Source: Pseudomonadota bacterium (GTDB taxonomy: Bacteria > Pseudomonadota > Alphaproteobacteria > Rhizobiales > Beijerinckiaceae). From it: 7,968 nucleotides of DNA. Both the position numbers and the translations under genes were made by a program. The stretch is taken from contig JAGTAM010000366.1 of assembly GCA_023422485.1 (NCBI GenBank), positions 1-7,968 on the forward strand, written 5' to 3'. The notes beneath the pieces were generated by a model that made no database searches, had not been told where the DNA came from, and saw only the letters and a list, made by a program, of their open reading frames with translations. The first letter of the stretch is position 1. Each line of letters opens with the position of its first letter. Positions 4,559-7,968 of the stretch are shown piece by piece.

Positions 4559-7501
4559 ATGCTGATCAAGCGCAAGAGCGGCGAGGCTGCTCGCACCAAG
4601 CACCAGGCCGTCGCCGCCGGGCTCGCCGCGGGCGTGCTCGACCGCCGCGCCTTCCTCCGCAAGTCCGGGCTGACCGCCGGCGCGCTGGCCGCCGCCGGCA
4701 CGATCCAGCTCGGCTCGGTGCGCAAGGCGCAGGCCGCCGGCTCCTCGGCGGTCGGGCCGGACACTGTCATCAAGAAGAACATCTGCACCCACTGCTCGGT
4801 GGGCTGCACGGTGACCGCCGAAGTCGTCAACGGCGTCTGGGTCGGCCAGGAGCCGTCCTACGCCAGCCCGATCAACCGCGGCACCCACTGCGCCAAGGGC
4901 GCGGCGATCCGTGAGCTCGTCTCCTCCGACCGCCGCCTCAAGTACCCGATGAAGCTCGAAGGCGGGCAGTGGAAGCGAATCTCGTGGGATCAGGCCTACG
5001 AGGAGATCGGTGACAAGCTGATCCAGATCCGCGAGAAGAACGGCGCGGATTCGGTCTACTGGCTCGGTTCGGCCAAGTTCACCAACGAGGCCTCCTACCT
5101 GATGCGCAAGTTCGCGGCCCTGTGGGGCACGAACTCGATCGACCATCAGGCGCGCATCTGCCACTCGACCACGGTGGCGGGCGTGGCCAACACCTGGGGC
5201 TACGGCGCCCAGACCAATTCCTACAACGACATCCGCAACGCCAAGACGATGATCATCCTCGGCGGCAACCCCGCCGAAGCGCACCCGGTCTCCCTGCAGC
5301 ACGTGCTGTCGGGCAAGGAGATCAACCGCGCGAACATGATCGTCATCGATCCGCGCTTCACCCGCACCGCCGCGCACGCCACCGAGTACGTGCGCATCCG
5401 CTCCGGCACCGACATTCCGGTGGTGTGGGGCATCCTCTGGCACATCTTCCAGAATGGCTGGGAGGACAAGGAGTTCATCGCCCAGCGCGTCTACGCGATG
5501 GACGACGTGCGCAAGGAAGTCGCGAAGTGGACGCCCGACGAGGTCGAGCGCGTCTCCGGCGTGCCGGGCGAGCAGCTCAAGCGCGTGGCGGAGAAGTTCG
5601 CCAAGGAGAAGCCCGCGACCCTGATCTGGTGCATGGGCGCGACCCAGCACACGGTCGGCACGGCCAACGTGCGCGCGCTGTGCATCCTGTGCTTGGCCAC
5701 CGGGAATGTCGGCAAGCCCGGCACCGGCGCCAACATCTTCCGCGGCCACACCAACGTGCAGGGCGCGACCGATCTCGGCCTCGATGTGACGTCGCTGCCG
5801 CTCTACTACGGCCTCGTCGAGGGCGGTTGGCGCCATTGGGCCCGCGTCTGGGACGTCGAGTACGAGTGGCTGCAATCGCGTTTCGATGAGGTTCCGGCGA
5901 AGGGCGGCCGCAAGGCCCGCACCCGCAAGGAGAACATGGAATCGCCCGGCATCACCTCGACCCGCTGGTTCGATGCCGTGAACCTGCCCCCGGAGCAGAT
6001 CGACCAGCGCAGCCCGGTCAAGGCGTTCATGGTGTTCGGCCACGGCGGCAACACCGTGACGCGCATGCCCGAGGCGATCGAAGGCATGAACAAGCTCGAG
6101 CTGCTGGTCGTCGCCGACCCGCATCCAACCACCTTCGCCGCGCTCGATGCCAGGCAGGACAACACCTACCTGCTGCCGATCTGTACCTCGCTGGAAATGG
6201 ACGGCTCGCGCACGGCCTCGAACCGCTCGATCCAGTGGGGCGAGCAGATCGTGAAGCCGGCCTTCGAGTCGAAGAACGACTACGAGGTGCTCTACAAGCT
6301 CGCGGGCAAGCTCGGCTTCGCCGACAAGCTGTGCAAGAACATCAAGATCGAGAACGGTGCCCCCGTTGCCGAGGACATCCTCCGCGAGATCAACCGCGGC
6401 GGCTGGTCGACGGGCTATTGCGGCCAGTCGCCGGAGCGGCTGAAGGCGCATATGCGCAACCAGCACAAGTTCGACCTCATCACGCTGCGCGCGCCCAAGG
6501 ACGACCCGGAGGTCGGCGGCGACTATTACGGCCTGCCCTGGCCGTGCTGGGGCAAGCCCGAGATCCGCCATCCGGGCTCGGCCATCCTCTACAACACCAA
6601 CCTCCACGTGAAGGAGGGCGGCGGTAACTTCCGCGCCCGCTTCGGCACCGAGCGCAACGGTCAGACCCTGCTCGCCGAGAACTCCTTCTCCAAGGGCTCG
6701 GACCTGACCGACGGCTATCCGGAATTCACCTTCGGGGTGTTCAAGAAGCTCGGCTGGGACAAGGACCTGACGCCGGAGGAGCTCGCGACGATCCTCAAGA
6801 TCGGCGGCGAGAAGCCGGATACGGTGAGCTGGGCGACCGACCTCTCGGGCGGCATCCAGCGCGTCTGCCTCGAACACGGTGTCTCGCCCTTCGGCAACGG
6901 CAAGGCCCGGGCGAATGCCTGGAACCTGCCGGACCCGGTGCCGGTCCATCGCGAGCCGGTCTACTCGCCCCGTCCCGACCTCGTGGCGAAGTACCCGACC
7001 CGCCCCGACGAGCGGCAGCTGCGCATGCCCAACATCGGCTTCTCGGTGCAGAAGTCGGTGGTGGATCGCGGCGTGGTCAAGGATTACCCGATCATCCTCA
7101 CCTCGGGTCGCCTCGTCGAGTACGAGGGCGGCGGTGAGGAGACCCGGTCGAACCCGTGGCTCGCCGAATTGCAGCAGGACATGTTCGTCGAGATCAACAC
7201 CGGCGACGCGGCCGAGCGCGGCATCAAGGACGGTCAGTGGGTCTGGGTCTCGGGGCCTGAGAACAGCGCCAAGACCAAGGTGAAGGCACTCGTGACCGAC
7301 CGCGTCGGCAAGGGCGTGGCCTTCATGCCCTTCCACTTCTCGGGTTGGTACCAGGGCAAGGACATGCGCGACTACTACCCGAAGGGCACCGACCCGGTGG
7401 TGCTCGGCGAGAGCGTGAACACCGTGACCACCTACGGCTTCGATCCTGTGACGGGCATGCAGGAAACGAAGTGCACCCTGTGCCAGATCGCAGCGGCCTG
7501 A
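4559..7501 (+). CDS. fdh3A: Formate dehydrogenase alpha subunit (Mo/W-bis-MGD, Tat-exported, FDH3-type)
   Basis: This is a 980-residue catalytic subunit that oxidises formate to CO2 in the periplasm and passes electrons to the beta subunit. A Tat signal lies unusually far in: DRRAFLRKSG at residues 28-37, hydrophobic core 38-52, and probable cleavage after Ala59. Cys76, Cys79, Cys83 and Cys111 match the N-terminal [4Fe-4S] site. Lys113 in CAKGA corresponds to the electron-path lysine of FdhF. The active site is RICHSTTVAG with Cys201-His202; Cys replaces the selenocysteine of E. coli enzymes. Arg395 in FRGHTNVQGATDLG matches the formate-binding arginine. The C-terminal molybdopterin dinucleotide domain starts near 843 with YPIILTSGRLVEYEGGGEET. 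The ATG at 4559 has GAGG five bases upstream. Length is close to E. coli FdnG (about 1015). The family is certain; the fdh3A name is by resemblance to the methylobacterial FDH3, and the metal cannot be told. Confidence -1.
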   Translation: MLIKRKSGEAARTKHQAVAAGLAAGVLDRRAFLRKSGLTAGALAAAGTIQLGSVRKAQAAGSSAVGPDTVIKKNICTHCSVGCTVTAEVVNGVWVGQEPSYASPINRGTHCAKGAAIRELVSSDRRLKYPMKLEGGQWKRISWDQAYEEIGDKLIQIREKNGADSVYWLGSAKFTNEASYLMRKFAALWGTNSIDHQARICHSTTVAGVANTWGYGAQTNSYNDIRNAKTMIILGGNPAEAHPVSLQHVLSGKEINRANMIVIDPRFTRTAAHATEYVRIRSGTDIPVVWGILWHIFQNGWEDKEFIAQRVYAMDDVRKEVAKWTPDEVERVSGVPGEQLKRVAEKFAKEKPATLIWCMGATQHTVGTANVRALCILCLATGNVGKPGTGANIFRGHTNVQGATDLGLDVTSLPLYYGLVEGGWRHWARVWDVEYEWLQSRFDEVPAKGGRKARTRKENMESPGITSTRWFDAVNLPPEQIDQRSPVKAFMVFGHGGNTVTRMPEAIEGMNKLELLVVADPHPTTFAALDARQDNTYLLPICTSLEMDGSRTASNRSIQWGEQIVKPAFESKNDYEVLYKLAGKLGFADKLCKNIKIENGAPVAEDILREINRGGWSTGYCGQSPERLKAHMRNQHKFDLITLRAPKDDPEVGGDYYGLPWPCWGKPEIRHPGSAILYNTNLHVKEGGGNFRARFGTERNGQTLLAENSFSKGSDLTDGYPEFTFGVFKKLGWDKDLTPEELATILKIGGEKPDTVSWATDLSGGIQRVCLEHGVSPFGNGKARANAWNLPDPVPVHREPVYSPRPDLVAKYPTRPDERQLRMPNIGFSVQKSVVDRGVVKDYPIILTSGRLVEYEGGGEETRSNPWLAELQQDMFVEINTGDAAERGIKDGQWVWVSGPENSAKTKVKALVTDRVGKGVAFMPFHFSGWYQGKDMRDYYPKGTDPVVLGESVNTVTTYGFDPVTGMQETKCTLCQIAAA

Positions 7502-7518
7502 GAGGAGCGACCCGAACC

Positions 7519-7968
7519 ATGGCCCGGATGAAGTTCCTCTGCGACGCGGATCGCTGCATCGAATGCAACGCCTGCGTCACCGCCTGCAAGAACGAGCACG
7601 AGGTGCCGTGGGGCATCAACCGCCGCCGCGTCGTCACCCTCAACGACGGCAAGCCCGGCGAGCGCTCGGTTTCGATCGCCTGCATGCACTGCACCGACGC
7701 GCCCTGCGCGGCGGTGTGCCCGGTGGACTGCTTCTACACGACAGCCGACGCCGTCGTGCTGCACTCGAAGGACCTGTGCATCGGGTGCGGCTACTGCTTC
7801 TACGCCTGCCCCTTCGGCGCGCCGCAATATCAGCGCGTCGCCAATTTCGGCTCGCGCGGCAAGATGGACAAATGCACCTTCTGCGCGGCGGGACCGGAGG
7901 CAGATTCCAGCGAGGCGGAATATGCCAAGTACGGCGCAAACCGTCTGGCGGAGGGGAAATTGCCGCTC
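7519..7968 (+). CDS. fdh3B: Formate dehydrogenase FDH3 beta subunit (4x[4Fe-4S]), 3' partial
   Basis: The first 150 residues of the electron-transfer subunit are present; the frame runs off the right edge with no stop. Cysteine sets are C13-C16-C19-C23, C55-C58-C63-C67 and C87-C90-C93-C97, plus C119-C122, which begin the last cluster site and need partners beyond the window. This is the standard four-cluster ferredoxin-like layout that wires the alpha subunit to a cytochrome b gamma subunit. The N-terminus begins directly with MARMKFLCDADRCIECNACV, without a Tat or Sec signal, so it should be exported as a passenger of the folded alpha subunit. The ATG at 7519 follows GAGGAG (7502-7507) at an 11-base spacing. 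It starts 17 bases after the alpha stop, clearly in the same operon. The segment KCTFCAAGPEADSSEAEY (118-135) and the following YGANRLAEGKLPL look like FDH3-type beta subunits. Probably about 50 further residues are missing. Confidence -1.
   Translation, partial: MARMKFLCDADRCIECNACVTACKNEHEVPWGINRRRVVTLNDGKPGERSVSIACMHCTDAPCAAVCPVDCFYTTADAVVLHSKDLCIGCGYCFYACPFGAPQYQRVANFGSRGKMDKCTFCAAGPEADSSEAEYAKYGANRLAEGKLPL

Noticed and set aside
3508..4830. A 440-codon minus-strand frame covering the TorD and small Tat genes
   Set aside because: It spans several real genes and an intergenic gap and has shadow-like composition. No ribosome-binding site or family resemblance was seen.
4511..7336. A 941-codon open frame on the minus strand opposite the alpha subunit
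   Set aside because: It mirrors a certain molybdoenzyme gene. The translation is rich in Arg/Val/Leu/Asp/His with no recognisable domain, which is the usual result of strong GC bias at third codon positions on the other strand.
1..7968. Mobile elements, CRISPR arrays, tRNA or rRNA genes
   Set aside because: I saw no direct repeats, terminal inverted repeats, transposase-like frames, or tRNA-like folds. The window is almost entirely accounted for by nine co-directional genes.

Overview
The window is about 8 kb of dense, very GC-rich, plus-strand coding DNA. It looks like an alphaproteobacterial chromosome, and the gene content and protein style resemble the cytochrome-linked formate dehydrogenase 3 (FDH3) locus of Methylobacterium/Methylorubrum. 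That placement is inferred from recognised families, not from a database search. All nine genes point the same way. Both ends are cut: the first gene lacks its 5' end and the last lacks its 3' end.

Region 1 (1-3506) is a block of five small soluble proteins. They are a degenerate biotin/lipoate-ligase-like protein, then proteins of the uncharacterised families DUF6505, DUF6352, DUF3305 and DUF3306. The genes are nearly fused: three junctions are 4-base GTGA or ATGA start/stop overlaps, and the fourth is either such an overlap or an 8-base gap. This points to one translationally coupled transcript. None of the five has an evident signal peptide or membrane segment.

Region 2 (3507-3594) is an 88-base, locally AT-rich gap. 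It holds a plausible sigma-70-type promoter (TTGCGG, 17 bases, TATTAT) and the ribosome-binding site of the next gene.

Region 3 (3595-7968) is the enzyme block. It encodes a TorD-family chaperone, an 81-residue Tat-exported protein of unknown role, the 980-residue molybdenum (or tungsten) bis-MGD catalytic subunit with a Tat signal and an active-site cysteine, and the four-cluster ferredoxin-like beta subunit (first 150 residues only). The membrane cytochrome b gamma subunit would be expected just past the right edge.

Proposed working: the TorD protein guards the Tat signals of the alpha subunit, and perhaps of the small protein, until cofactor insertion is complete. The folded alpha-beta complex then crosses by Tat, with beta carried along because it has no signal of its own. 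Formate is oxidised in the periplasm, and electrons pass through the beta iron-sulfur clusters toward the quinone pool or cytochromes. The five-gene block is best read as an uncharacterised accessory or maturation module for this enzyme. It is the least understood part of the window.
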